A stretch of 25,603 nucleotides of DNA, from the NCBI GenBank assembly GCA_964442965.1, contig CAYUBE010000013.1:1-25603 (forward strand). The letters run 5' to 3'. The notes beneath the pieces are model-generated. The model saw only the letters and a program-made list of their open reading frames with translations, was not told the origin of the DNA and made no database searches. Numbering within the stretch: position 1 is the first letter of the stretch; each line of letters starts with the position of its first letter. Positions 1 to 6,848 of the stretch are shown here, one piece after another. A program made the position numbers and the translations under genes. The DNA comes from CAJAQL01 sp964442965 (GTDB taxonomy: Bacteria > Patescibacteriota > Minisyncoccia > UBA6257 > 2-01-FULL-56-20).

Positions 1-71
1 ATTGTCGCATGTTTTTTCGGCGGCCGACTGTCCTAATTCAAAAGAGAAATCGGGACAAGATTAAAAACGTG

Positions 72-123
72 GCTGATAGCGATGAGAGATTCACTATCCG
101 AAGGATTCCTCATCGCTGTCAGC
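72..123. repeat. 15-bp inverted repeat (hairpin) in the left-end leader
   Basis: The arms at 72-86 (GCTGATAGCGATGAG) and 109-123 (CTCATCGCTGTCAGC) pair over 15 bp with one G-T wobble and a 22-nt loop. A smaller hairpin follows at 126-143 (CCATA/TATGG), and a third at 158-183 (GAACCG/CGGTTC) sits directly before the SD of the next gene. There is no T-tract on the + strand. Read on the - strand the stem is followed by CCACGTTTTTAAT, so a leftward terminator is possible. I do not recognise an RNA family. Nothing else is visible in bases 1-140. Confidence 0.6.
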
Positions 124-144
124 TTCCATATAAGGTTGTATGGA

Positions 145-153
145 TGTTATAAA
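145..153 (+). promoter_or_regulatory. Extended -10 promoter for the first CDS
   Basis: TGT-TATAAA fits an extended -10 (TGn-TATAAT) with one mismatch in the hexamer. Transcription from about 160 would give a leader of roughly 38 nt containing the 158-183 hairpin and the SD. No -35 box is evident. Confidence 0.45.
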
Positions 154-197
154 CATTGAACCGCCGCGACAGCTAAACGGTTCTAAGGAGAGTGGAA

Positions 198-1325
198 ATG
201 AAAATAATGAAAAAAATCGCCGGCGCGACCGTAATAATTTTGGGAGTCGCATATTTTTTTTACTGGTCTATCCAAAAAGTCGAAAGAAAAGAAAAGGTCG
301 CCTCTCTTCTGGGTGGGAGAGAAATAACCGATGAAAACGTTAACGCCATTGTTGAAAATAATGATGGTGAAGAACTCCTACAGGCCCTAAAGTTCGGGAG
401 ATATGAAACCCCTGAACAATTGGGGGAAATCGTAAAGAAGATTTCCTCGACTGAAGAATTTTCCCCGAACATCGGAAATGTCTGGGAAAGCTTAGATGCG
501 ATCACAACGACCTGGTACGACAGCGATCGATTCGGTTATGCCCGGGGAGTGTCGGACAGTTTAGTCCATGCGTTTTTTATAAAAAACGAACGGGATATTC
601 TGAAAAAAAATCCTCAGGTAATCGGTCGCCTGATCACAAACTATGGAAAATGGCGATCGGTGAGAATTCGTAAGGACATCTACGAAGAAGTAGGTTCCTG
701 CATGAAGATCATACAAGAAGAACCATTCTTGGTTTTTGCAAATAGCAAGGATTACTTAAACTTCTTCATTGATAATGAAAAATCTCGGGAAGAGTTCGGT
801 ACCTTTCCAAAGAAAGATCAGTTAATCACGGAGGGTATTGATCACGCGGATACGTTCGGGGACTATATTGCAATAATAAAGGCGATTAAGTTTTTCTCTG
901 GCAACATTGGAAAACAAGAACTTGAAGTATTTGCCAATGAAGCCCTGAGGTATAAGAAGACCTCAGAATCAAGCGAAGATTGCGAATACCTATTACAGCA
1001 GATAAAAAGCTGTGGATGCAATCTTCAGAACCTTGATCTAGTGGGGCATTACTCAACTCTTTTGCTGGTAATATTTTTTGGTGACTCTTTCGGAAAAGAA
1101 GCCTTACAGATTTCTAACCTGGATACTCTCGCCAGAATGTATAGCTATCTCGGTAGGGGGTTTCGTAAAGAAATCCTTGAAAAAAATCAAAATATTCCGT
1201 TACAAATGGATACCTGGGAAAAAATTGACCGGATAAATCAAGAATTTTTCAGGGACCTTTCAGCCACGAGAACGACGGATGCTGAATTCCAGCAATACTT
1301 GAAATTTAGGAACAAGAGCTGGTAG
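198..1325 (+). CDS. Membrane-anchored protein of unknown function (375 aa)
   Basis: I do not recognise a family. The N-terminus has a short basic stretch followed by one hydrophobic segment (about residues 5-22, IAGATVIILGVAYFFYW), then a long, charged, mostly helical-looking soluble part, so it is probably a single-pass membrane protein with one large domain on one side. I start it at ATG 198 because AAGGAG (185-190) lies 7 nt upstream; the in-frame GTG at 192 would leave only 1 nt of spacing. A strong rho-independent terminator follows, so it appears to be monocistronic. The SD-driven start and AT-rich composition differ from the neighbouring core genes and suggest an accessory gene. Function is unknown. 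Confidence 0.8.
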   Translation: MKIMKKIAGATVIILGVAYFFYWSIQKVERKEKVASLLGGREITDENVNAIVENNDGEELLQALKFGRYETPEQLGEIVKKISSTEEFSPNIGNVWESLDAITTTWYDSDRFGYARGVSDSLVHAFFIKNERDILKKNPQVIGRLITNYGKWRSVRIRKDIYEEVGSCMKIIQEEPFLVFANSKDYLNFFIDNEKSREEFGTFPKKDQLITEGIDHADTFGDYIAIIKAIKFFSGNIGKQELEVFANEALRYKKTSESSEDCEYLLQQIKSCGCNLQNLDLVGHYSTLLLVIFFGDSFGKEALQISNLDTLARMYSYLGRGFRKEILEKNQNIPLQMDTWEKIDRINQEFFRDLSATRTTDAEFQQYLKFRNKSW

Positions 1326-1340
1326 GTCTGATTTTTTAAA

Positions 1341-1396
1341 TACCCCGGGACAACAACCGGGGTAAACTTTTGCCCGATCATAGATCGGGTTTTTAT
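1341..1396 (+). terminator. Two consecutive hairpins ending in a T-tract
   Basis: The first stem is TACCCCGG (1341-1348) with CCGGGGTA (1357-1364). The second is CCCGATC (1373-1379) with GATCGGG (1383-1389), a 3-nt loop, then TTTTTATTT. The second is a classic intrinsic terminator for the 198-1325 gene. Confidence 0.85.
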
Positions 1397-1423
1397 TTCG
1401 CTCTCGCTTCGAGTGCCCATACA

Positions 1424-1453
1424 AAGATGGATCCCGGCCTTCGCCGGGACGAC
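1424..1453 (-). repeat. REP-like palindromic repeat (GTCATTCCCG...GGATCCATCTT family), inverted copy
   Basis: The core TCCCGGC-CTTC-GCCGGGA forms a 7-bp stem, flanked by AAGATGGA on the left and CGAC on the right. It is one of about nine relatives in the window. It lies between a terminator and the next promoter. Confidence 0.7.
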
Positions 1454-1479
1454 AGAGAAAGCACGGGGAGAAGAAAATG

Positions 1480-1488
1480 TGCTAAACT
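1480..1488 (+). promoter_or_regulatory. Extended -10 promoter, leaderless start of the HtrA-like gene
   Basis: TGC-TAAACT ends 6 nt before the ATG at 1495, so transcription would begin at or next to the start codon. There is no SD before the ATG. Confidence 0.5.
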
Positions 1489-1494
1489 ATTTCC

Positions 1495-2559
1495 ATGGAC
1501 GAAAAACGGGTTATCGCGACGGTGAAAAAAGTGATGCCAGCAGTGGTCTCGATCGTCATTTCAAAACGGCTGGAAGATCTAGAGCGGGAAATGCCGACGG
1601 GACACTATCCTTTTGTACCGGGTCATCCCGATGAGAAACGGGAACGGGCGAAAAAGATAAAAATATTGAGCGCACTGGCAGACGACCGCCACATGGTTGA
1701 GGTCGGCGGCGGATCGGGATGCATCGTTGATCCAAACGGTCTCGTTCTCACGAATAAACATGTTATTGACGACATCGGCGCTGAATATACCATTATCCTG
1801 AACGACGACCGACGTTTCGCAGCAAAAATTTTGACCCGCGATCCCGTGAATGACATTGCGATTCTTAAGATCGATGCTGAGAAACTGCCCTTCCTGAAGC
1901 TTGGCGACACACAAAATTTGGAGCTTGGCCAGGGCGTCATCGCTATCGGCAATGCCCTCGGCATGTTCAAAAACACCGTCTCACTCGGCATCGTCTCGGG
2001 CCTCTCGCGCGCCATCACCGCCCAAATGGATCCCGACGCACCCCAGCAGGAAATGCGAGGGCTCATCCAAACCGACGCCGCCATCAATCCGGGAAATTCC
2101 GGCGGCCCGCTCGTGGACGGCAGCGGCCGCGTCATCGGCGTGAACGTCGCCATCATCTCCGGCGCCCAGAGCATCGGCTTTGCAATCCCCGTCAACACCG
2201 CGAAACGGGACATTGATGATCTTAAAAAATATGGCCGCATCTGCCGGCCACTCCTGGGGCTTCGCTACATCATGATCGACGAAGCTTTTCAGAAAAAAAT
2301 GAATCTGTCCGTGTCCTACGGCGCGCTCGTCGTCCGGGAAAGTGAAAATGACGCAGCCGTTATTCCGGACAGCCCGGCGGCAAAAGCCGGAATCAAAGAA
2401 AAAGACATTGTCCTTGCCATGAATGGGCGGCGACTGGATGCCGATCATCCCATTCAGGACCTTCTCGAAAACCTCGAAGTAGGAAACCGCGCCACATTCA
2501 ACATTCTCCGCAACGGAAAAGAATTCACGACCGAAGCAACGCTCACGGAGAGAAAGTGA
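1495..2559 (+). CDS. HtrA/DegP-like trypsin-fold serine protease with PDZ domain
   Basis: Family S1C serine protease (354 aa). The catalytic triad is visible: His89 (TNKHV), Asp120 (NDIAIL) and Ser202 (GNSGGPL). Residues 1-235 form the protease domain and about 255-350 a single PDZ domain that would bind peptide C-termini. HtrA proteins degrade or refold damaged proteins. Unlike DegP/DegS, there is no signal peptide or transmembrane segment: the chain starts directly with MDEKRVIATVKKVMPAVVSI, so a cytoplasmic location is suggested. An insert of roughly 40 charged residues (26-66) interrupts the first beta-barrel before the GSGCIV strand. The start has no SD but has an extended -10 box 6 nt upstream. 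The stop codon lies inside the following hairpin. Confidence 0.93.
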   Translation: MDEKRVIATVKKVMPAVVSIVISKRLEDLEREMPTGHYPFVPGHPDEKRERAKKIKILSALADDRHMVEVGGGSGCIVDPNGLVLTNKHVIDDIGAEYTIILNDDRRFAAKILTRDPVNDIAILKIDAEKLPFLKLGDTQNLELGQGVIAIGNALGMFKNTVSLGIVSGLSRAITAQMDPDAPQQEMRGLIQTDAAINPGNSGGPLVDGSGRVIGVNVAIISGAQSIGFAIPVNTAKRDIDDLKKYGRICRPLLGLRYIMIDEAFQKKMNLSVSYGALVVRESENDAAVIPDSPAAKAGIKEKDIVLAMNGRRLDADHPIQDLLENLEVGNRATFNILRNGKEFTTEATLTERK

Positions 2560-2594
2560 CACAAACAAAGCGGATACCCCGCTTTGTTTGTGTC
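2558..2594. terminator. 16-bp perfect hairpin between convergent genes
   Basis: GACACAAACAAAGCGG (2558-2573) pairs perfectly with CCGCTTTGTTTGTGTC (2579-2594) around a 5-nt loop. The left arm overlaps the TGA stop of the HtrA gene. There is no free T-run, but the 3' arm is T-rich. It probably ends rightward transcription or protects the mRNA end. Confidence 0.6.
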
Positions 2595-2652
2595 ATCCCG
2601 TTGGAAAACGGGGTCCATGATTGCCTAACGAAGACACTGGATTCCAAAGATA

Positions 2653-2675
2653 TTATCGAGATACGATCTCAATAA
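2653..2675 (-). terminator. Possible hairpin after the lamin-tail-like gene
   Basis: TTATCGAGAT (2653-2662) and ATCTCAATAA (2666-2675) form a 10-bp stem with one wobble and a 3-nt loop, just past the stop of the leftward gene. The T-tract is weak, so it may only be an mRNA 3'-end stem. Confidence 0.4.
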
Positions 2676-2676
2676 T

Positions 2677-3603
2677 TTAATAGCTATACTGGTCCACGAG
2701 TAAGCCGCTCCGGTCGAACAAGTTCACGGTGTCATGATACTGATCCAGCGGACTCGATCCCATCCATATCCACCACTGGTTCGAGAGAAAATTCGCGTCA
2801 GTTACGTGAGCATCAAAACATGATTTATAATTGAAATTATTTTCAAGATAAGTGCGGCAGGCATAGTCATTTTGCGGAACGTCGGTATTGTTCAAATCAG
2901 GTTCCTGGCATGCTCCAAGCGAATAGATATAGTTTTCGCAGGTCCCCGTGAACCCCATCTGCGAGATCGCTGACTGATTGACGTAAGGGCAATTTTCGGG
3001 AATCTGCGGCGTGAATTTGTTTGAATTCGCAATATAACCGATGCATTCGTTGAGCCGCACATTGAACGACCCTTGCGAAGAATACATATAAACGTATTGC
3101 CCCTGGCCCAAAAAGATATCACTCGGCGCGGTAAGCCCCGACGGATCATATAAATCAATGGCTTGCGGAATATATTCGCCGCCATGGTTCGTCTTAATCT
3201 CCCAGCCCGTGATGTCGACCGTGTCGCTCGCGCTCAGGCCATACGACGAAAGGGAAATCTCACCGTAAGATCCGAAACTTCCGGCCCATGCGCCGCTGAA
3301 TGTTATTTTTTTGAAATAAGGAGAGAGCTCCGCCAGCGTGAAGCCTGCCGGTATTTCCGAGGCAGGGATCGTCGTCGTGGAATTCTGTGGGGTCGGCGAC
3401 GGCGAGCTTGGTGCAACGTAAACAGATCCGCCCGCGCCCGAAGATAGCGTGGAAGATGACGTCAGAAACCAATTCGACGCCTTGTAGCGAAACAGCGTAC
3501 CGAACGGCGCGGTAAATTTTCCCAAAACGTTCGAACTGATCACGTAGACCACGACGCCCAGGACAAAAATGCAAAACAAAATAATAATGATCTTATTCCC
3601 CAT
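2677..3603 (-). CDS. N-terminally anchored surface protein with lamin-tail-like (LTD) domain
   Basis: 308 aa. Residues about 4-26 (IIIILFCIFVLGVVVYVI) form one transmembrane anchor, followed by a Ser/Thr/Pro/Gly-rich linker (about 48-85) typical of a wall-spanning stalk. The region around residues 95-180 resembles a lamin-tail beta-sandwich (FSGAWAGSFGSYGEISL, VDITGWEIKTNHG, DIFLGQGQYVYM), and the C-terminus closes with an LTD-like NLFDRSGLLVDQYSY. Seven Cys lie between, and disulfides are plausible. LTD modules occur in secreted bacterial proteins and probably mediate cell-surface or nucleic-acid contacts; the precise role is unknown. It converges with the HtrA-like gene. No SD is present; the start at 3603 is the only ATG before the anchor. 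The domain call is by eye. Confidence 0.85.
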   Translation of the reverse strand: MGNKIIIILFCIFVLGVVVYVISSNVLGKFTAPFGTLFRYKASNWFLTSSSTLSSGAGGSVYVAPSSPSPTPQNSTTTIPASEIPAGFTLAELSPYFKKITFSGAWAGSFGSYGEISLSSYGLSASDTVDITGWEIKTNHGGEYIPQAIDLYDPSGLTAPSDIFLGQGQYVYMYSSQGSFNVRLNECIGYIANSNKFTPQIPENCPYVNQSAISQMGFTGTCENYIYSLGACQEPDLNNTDVPQNDYACRTYLENNFNYKSCFDAHVTDANFLSNQWWIWMGSSPLDQYHDTVNLFDRSGLLVDQYSY

Positions 3604-3641
3604 AGTTTGGATTGTGTTATCTTTTGTCCCGTTTTTTCCTT

Positions 3642-3674
3642 GTCATTCCTGCGCAGGCAGGAATCCATCTTTTC
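3642..3674 (+). repeat. REP-like palindromic repeat downstream of leuS
   Basis: GTCATTCCTGCGCAGGCAGG followed by AATCCATCTTTTC. The core TTCCTGC-GCAG-GCAGGAA is a 7-bp stem. It ends 1 nt before the leuS stop codon, so it forms the 3' end of the leuS mRNA and may act as a transcript-end stem. Confidence 0.75.
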
Positions 3675-3675
3675 T

Positions 3676-6672
3676 TTACACGACGATATTCACCAATTTT
3701 TTATCAACGTAGATAATTTTCTTCGGCATAGCAGTACCAACGGCCCGTTTCACGTTTTCGTCCGCAAGCGCGGCCACCTTCGCTTCATCTTCCGTCACCG
3801 ATGCCGGCATTTGGATCGTGCCGCGCATTTTGCCATTTACCTGAAGGACGATCGTGATCGTGTCGCCGATCAACCAATCTTCCTTATATAGCGGCCACGG
3901 CTCACGATGAATAGATGTCTTATTTTTGAAGCATTCCCGCCAAAGTTCCTCGGTGATGTGTGGCGCGAACGGAGCAAGGAGCATCAAGAAAAAATCAAAG
4001 AAATATCTTGGAAGATCGATTTCCTCGTCCATTTTTTCGGCCTCGTTCAAGAGGATCATGAGCGAACTGATGGCGGTATTATATTTCAACCCTTCGATAT
4101 CTTCCGAAACCTTTTTAATGGCCCGATGGATCGATCTCTGAAAATCCTCCGGAACTGCATAGGTTTCCGGAGATACTGAAGCCGGCTTCATTTTTCTATT
4201 GACGTCCGTGGTGCTCCAGCAAAGATTCCAAACTCTCTTCAAAAACCGTTCAATCCCAAGCACGCCCGAGTCGCGAAAGTCGCCTCCCTGCTCAAAAGGT
4301 GCGAGGAACATCAAATACATCCGGAGCGTGTCCGCGCCAAAATTCGCAATGTATTCGTCGGGGTTCACGACGTTTCCTTTCGACTTCGACATTTTTGCGC
4401 CGTCTTTGATAATAAGTCCATGCGCGCGGAATTTTTTGAACGGTTCCTCAAAGTCGACGAATCCCCAATCGTGGAGCGCCATCGCAACAAATCGCACATA
4501 GAGCAAATGAAGCACCGCGTGCTCCGCGCCGCCGGTATAGAGCGCCACCGGAAGCCAATGCTTGATGCGCTTATCATTCAGTGCGGACTTCTCATTTTTT
4601 ATGTCCAAATAGCGCAGATAATACCACGCTGAATCAAGGAAGGTATCCGAAACGTCGGTTTCCCGCCGCGCTAACGCGCCGCACGCAGGACACTTTACTT
4701 CATAAAATTCTTTGTCGGCTGCCAATGGCGAAACACCGCTCCCTGTCGGCCGGAAGTTTTCGACATACGGCAAAAGCACCGGCAGATCTTTTTCGGGAAC
4801 CGCGTACCATCCCGGCATCTCTTCACTTTCTCCTTTTCCTTCCTTCGCGCATTTCTCGCAAAAAATCATCGGGATCGGCGGGCCCCAATAGCGCTGGCGT
4901 GAGATGAGCCAGTCGCGGAGGCGGAACTGCGTTTTCAATTCGCTGTGAACAAACTTCGTGATCTCCTTTTTTGCCGTCTCCGAATCCATGCCGGAGAATT
5001 TGTCGGAATCAAATAATACGCCCTTGCCGGTAAATACTTCCGAACGGAAATCTCTCGCCGAATTTGTCCTATCCTCGCCCAGCTCGATGGCGCGCGCAAC
5101 CGCTTCCCGTAAAAAGATGAACCAGTGATCTAAATCGTGATCGGTGTTATGGCTCCAATTTTCGGCGATTTCCTGCGGGGTCATCCATGCAAGCTCGAAC
5201 CCTTTTTCGTGAGGCTCGAGTTTCTGCTCTTTTTGCGCGTCACTTTTCAAAATCACCAAGAAGCAAGCTGCGAAGGCGGACCGATAAACCTGTTTCCGGC
5301 TGTTAAAATAATGCGTGAAACAGCTCCTGATTTTCTCTACATAGCCGAAGTCATGGAGGCCGCTTTCTTCGGTAATTTCCCTCAGAACTCCACGTTCCAA
5401 ATCTTCGCCATCCTCAACGCCGCCAGCAAACAAGCGAACCAATCCGTCGGGATGCGTTGAAACCGCGTACCTTTGTCGCTTTGGGTCAAAAATCACGCCG
5501 CATCCACCATCACGCCGTTCTTCATTCGGATGACTGATGCCAACTTCCTGGGCGACAACCTCTTTTATCGGCAGCTTGAATTTCTTTGCAAATTCAAAAT
5601 CCCGCTCGTCATGAGCCGGGACCGCCATGATGGCGCCGGTGCCATAAGAACCCAAAACATAATCCGCTACCCAGACCGGAATTTCCTCGCCATTCGCCGG
5701 ATTCATTACCTTGATACCCTTGAGCTCAACGCCGGTTTTCTCGCGACCCTCCGCGCTCCGCTCCTCGTTATTTTTACTCTTTGCCTCAACAATATATTTC
5801 TGAACCTCGTCCCAATTGGCGATCAGCGATTGCTTGTCCTTCGAAGCCTTGGCGAAAGAGGAGCGATCAGCAATTAACTCATGTTCTGGCGCCAACACCA
5901 GATATGTCGCGCCAAAAAGCGTGTCGGGGCGCGTCGTAAAAACTTCAATTGGGAATTGGGAATTGGAAATTGGAAATTTTATTAGGGCTCCCTCGCTTCG
6001 TCCGATCCAATTTTTCTGTGCGATCTTCACTTTCTCCGACCAGTCCAAGTTCTCAAGATCATCAAGAAGACGATCTGCGTATTTCGTAATACGAAACGAC
6101 CACTGCTCGAGTTCCTTTTTTATGACGACTGTGCCGCATCGTTCGCATTTTCCGCCTTCTACCTGTTCGTCCGAAAGCACCGTCTGATCCTTCGGGCACC
6201 AATTCACTGACTGCTTCTTGCGATACGCAAGATCGTGCTTCCACATCTGCAGAAACAGCCACTGTGTCCAGCGGTAATATTCCGGTTTATAGGTTTCAAC
6301 CCGTTCATTCCACGCAAAGCCGTTGCCGATCTTCTGAAGCTGTGCGTAAAAATGCTCTTCCGATTTTTTCGCCTGTTCGACCGGATGCGTGCCGATCTTC
6401 ATCGCATAATTTTCCGAATGAATGCCGAACCCATCGAGACCGATCGGCTCGAACACGTCGTAGCCTTCCATCCTCTTTTTGCGACCGTAAATATCGGAGC
6501 CGGTAAACGCATACATATTGCCCACGTGAAGCCCTTCCGCGGAGGGATACGGGAACATCATAAGGTTATAGAAAGGCTTTTTTGCGCCATCCAAATCCGG
6601 CTCATAGATACCCTCTTTAAGCCAGCGCTTTTGCCATTTTCCCTCGATTTTCTGGGGGTTGTACTTCTCCAT
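3676..6672 (-). CDS. leuS: Leucyl-tRNA synthetase with an inserted Nudix hydrolase domain
   Basis: Class Ia synthetase that charges tRNA-Leu. Counted from the upstream ATG at 6684 (1002 aa), the HIGH-type signature is HVGN 53-56, KMSKS is 764-768, and the editing-site motifs are TTRPDT 250-255 and GTGAIMAVPAHDERD 348-362 with Asp359/Asp362. Cys pairs (163, 180, 183; 609/612; 665/668) suggest zinc sites. Residues about 380-548 do not belong to LeuRS: they carry a full Nudix box, G421-x5-E427-x7-R435-E436-I-T-E439-E440-S-G442-L. It interrupts the editing domain just after LPIKEVV and before FTGKGVLFDSDKF. Two smaller inserts (heptamer array, FAKASKDK element) also lie in the editing domain. I prefer the start at 6672 (MEKYNPQKIEGKW, the usual LeuRS N-terminus) because a TATGAT -10 box overlaps the upstream ATGs, leaving a leaderless message. 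Confidence 0.97.
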   Translation of the reverse strand: MEKYNPQKIEGKWQKRWLKEGIYEPDLDGAKKPFYNLMMFPYPSAEGLHVGNMYAFTGSDIYGRKKRMEGYDVFEPIGLDGFGIHSENYAMKIGTHPVEQAKKSEEHFYAQLQKIGNGFAWNERVETYKPEYYRWTQWLFLQMWKHDLAYRKKQSVNWCPKDQTVLSDEQVEGGKCERCGTVVIKKELEQWSFRITKYADRLLDDLENLDWSEKVKIAQKNWIGRSEGALIKFPISNSQFPIEVFTTRPDTLFGATYLVLAPEHELIADRSSFAKASKDKQSLIANWDEVQKYIVEAKSKNNEERSAEGREKTGVELKGIKVMNPANGEEIPVWVADYVLGSYGTGAIMAVPAHDERDFEFAKKFKLPIKEVVAQEVGISHPNEERRDGGCGVIFDPKRQRYAVSTHPDGLVRLFAGGVEDGEDLERGVLREITEESGLHDFGYVEKIRSCFTHYFNSRKQVYRSAFAACFLVILKSDAQKEQKLEPHEKGFELAWMTPQEIAENWSHNTDHDLDHWFIFLREAVARAIELGEDRTNSARDFRSEVFTGKGVLFDSDKFSGMDSETAKKEITKFVHSELKTQFRLRDWLISRQRYWGPPIPMIFCEKCAKEGKGESEEMPGWYAVPEKDLPVLLPYVENFRPTGSGVSPLAADKEFYEVKCPACGALARRETDVSDTFLDSAWYYLRYLDIKNEKSALNDKRIKHWLPVALYTGGAEHAVLHLLYVRFVAMALHDWGFVDFEEPFKKFRAHGLIIKDGAKMSKSKGNVVNPDEYIANFGADTLRMYLMFLAPFEQGGDFRDSGVLGIERFLKRVWNLCWSTTDVNRKMKPASVSPETYAVPEDFQRSIHRAIKKVSEDIEGLKYNTAISSLMILLNEAEKMDEEIDLPRYFFDFFLMLLAPFAPHITEELWRECFKNKTSIHREPWPLYKEDWLIGDTITIVLQVNGKMRGTIQMPASVTEDEAKVAALADENVKRAVGTAMPKKIIYVDKKLVNIVV
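5043..5547 (-). other. Nudix domain insertion inside leuS (editing domain)
   Basis: This segment encodes LeuRS residues about 380-548. It contains a full Nudix catalytic box (consensus GX5EX7REUXEEXGU) with every signature residue present, preceded by a beta-strand-rich GGCGVIFDPKRQRYAVS and followed by a second half typical of Nudix folds. In ordinary LeuRS the same position holds a loop of roughly 15-20 residues. The reading frame continues without a break on both sides. Confidence 0.85.
5819..5875 (-). repeat. In-frame palindrome-like element (encodes FAKASKDK) with flanking direct repeats
   Basis: TCCTTCGAAGCCTTGGCGAA (5838-5857) is an imperfect dyad, read in leuS as SFAKASKDKQ. It is flanked by a 13-bp direct repeat with one mismatch: GCGATCAGCGATT (5819-5831) and GCGATCAGCAATT (5863-5875). 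The flanks look like a target-site duplication, although the 44-nt offset is not a multiple of three. It lies in a surface loop of the editing domain. Confidence 0.55.
5946..5980. repeat. Heptamer array (GAATTGG type) inside leuS
   Basis: Five consecutive 7-nt units: CAATTGG, GAATTGG, GAATTGG, AAATTGG, AAATTTT. On the coding strand it is read as FPISNSQFPIE just before the TTRPDT editing motif, so it adds residues to a beta-turn without breaking the frame. Confidence 0.75.
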
Positions 6673-6679
6673 TGGTCTC

Positions 6680-6685
6680 ATCATA
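6680..6685 (-). promoter_or_regulatory. -10 box of leuS, leaderless start
   Basis: TATGAT read on the - strand ends 7 nt before the ATG at 6672. It overlaps the two upstream ATGs of the longest frame, which argues against those as starts. Farther upstream, 6718-6725/6752-6759 (GGGAGATG/CATCTCCC) forms a hairpin followed on the - strand by ACCTTTTTCTTTT, a possible terminator or attenuator before this promoter. Confidence 0.45.
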
Positions 6686-6823
6686 AAACAGAATGGCGTT
6701 ATTGAAAAGAAAAAGGTGGGAGATGAATAATTTCAAGCCACTGGGATATTGCATCTCCCAAAAAAGAAGAATTCGACGTTCTCATTTTATCATTTCTATA
6801 AATCAAAGACGTCCTCTAAAATA

Positions 6824-6832
6824 TGGTATAAT
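6824..6832 (+). promoter_or_regulatory. Extended -10 promoter of the DUF4239-tsaD operon
   Basis: TGG-TATAAT is a perfect extended -10. The predicted start of transcription (about 6839) leaves only about 10 nt before the ATG at 6849. This fixes the start codon within a much longer open frame that begins at 6693. Confidence 0.75.
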
Positions 6833-6848
6833 TTTTCTATCCTCAATC

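Noticed and set aside
1413..1634. Short frame beginning MPIQRWIPAFAGTT
   Set aside because: The peptide comes from translating the REP-like repeat and it then overlaps the HtrA gene in another frame.
1623..2568. Long leftward frames opposite the HtrA gene
   Set aside because: High-GC antisense shadows of a gene with an intact catalytic triad; no family features and no start signals.
6693..6848. N-terminal extension of the DUF4239 protein to 311 aa
   Set aside because: The extension reads through the divergent promoter region and the perfect extended -10 box; its sequence (KRKRWEMNNFKPLG) lacks features of the family.
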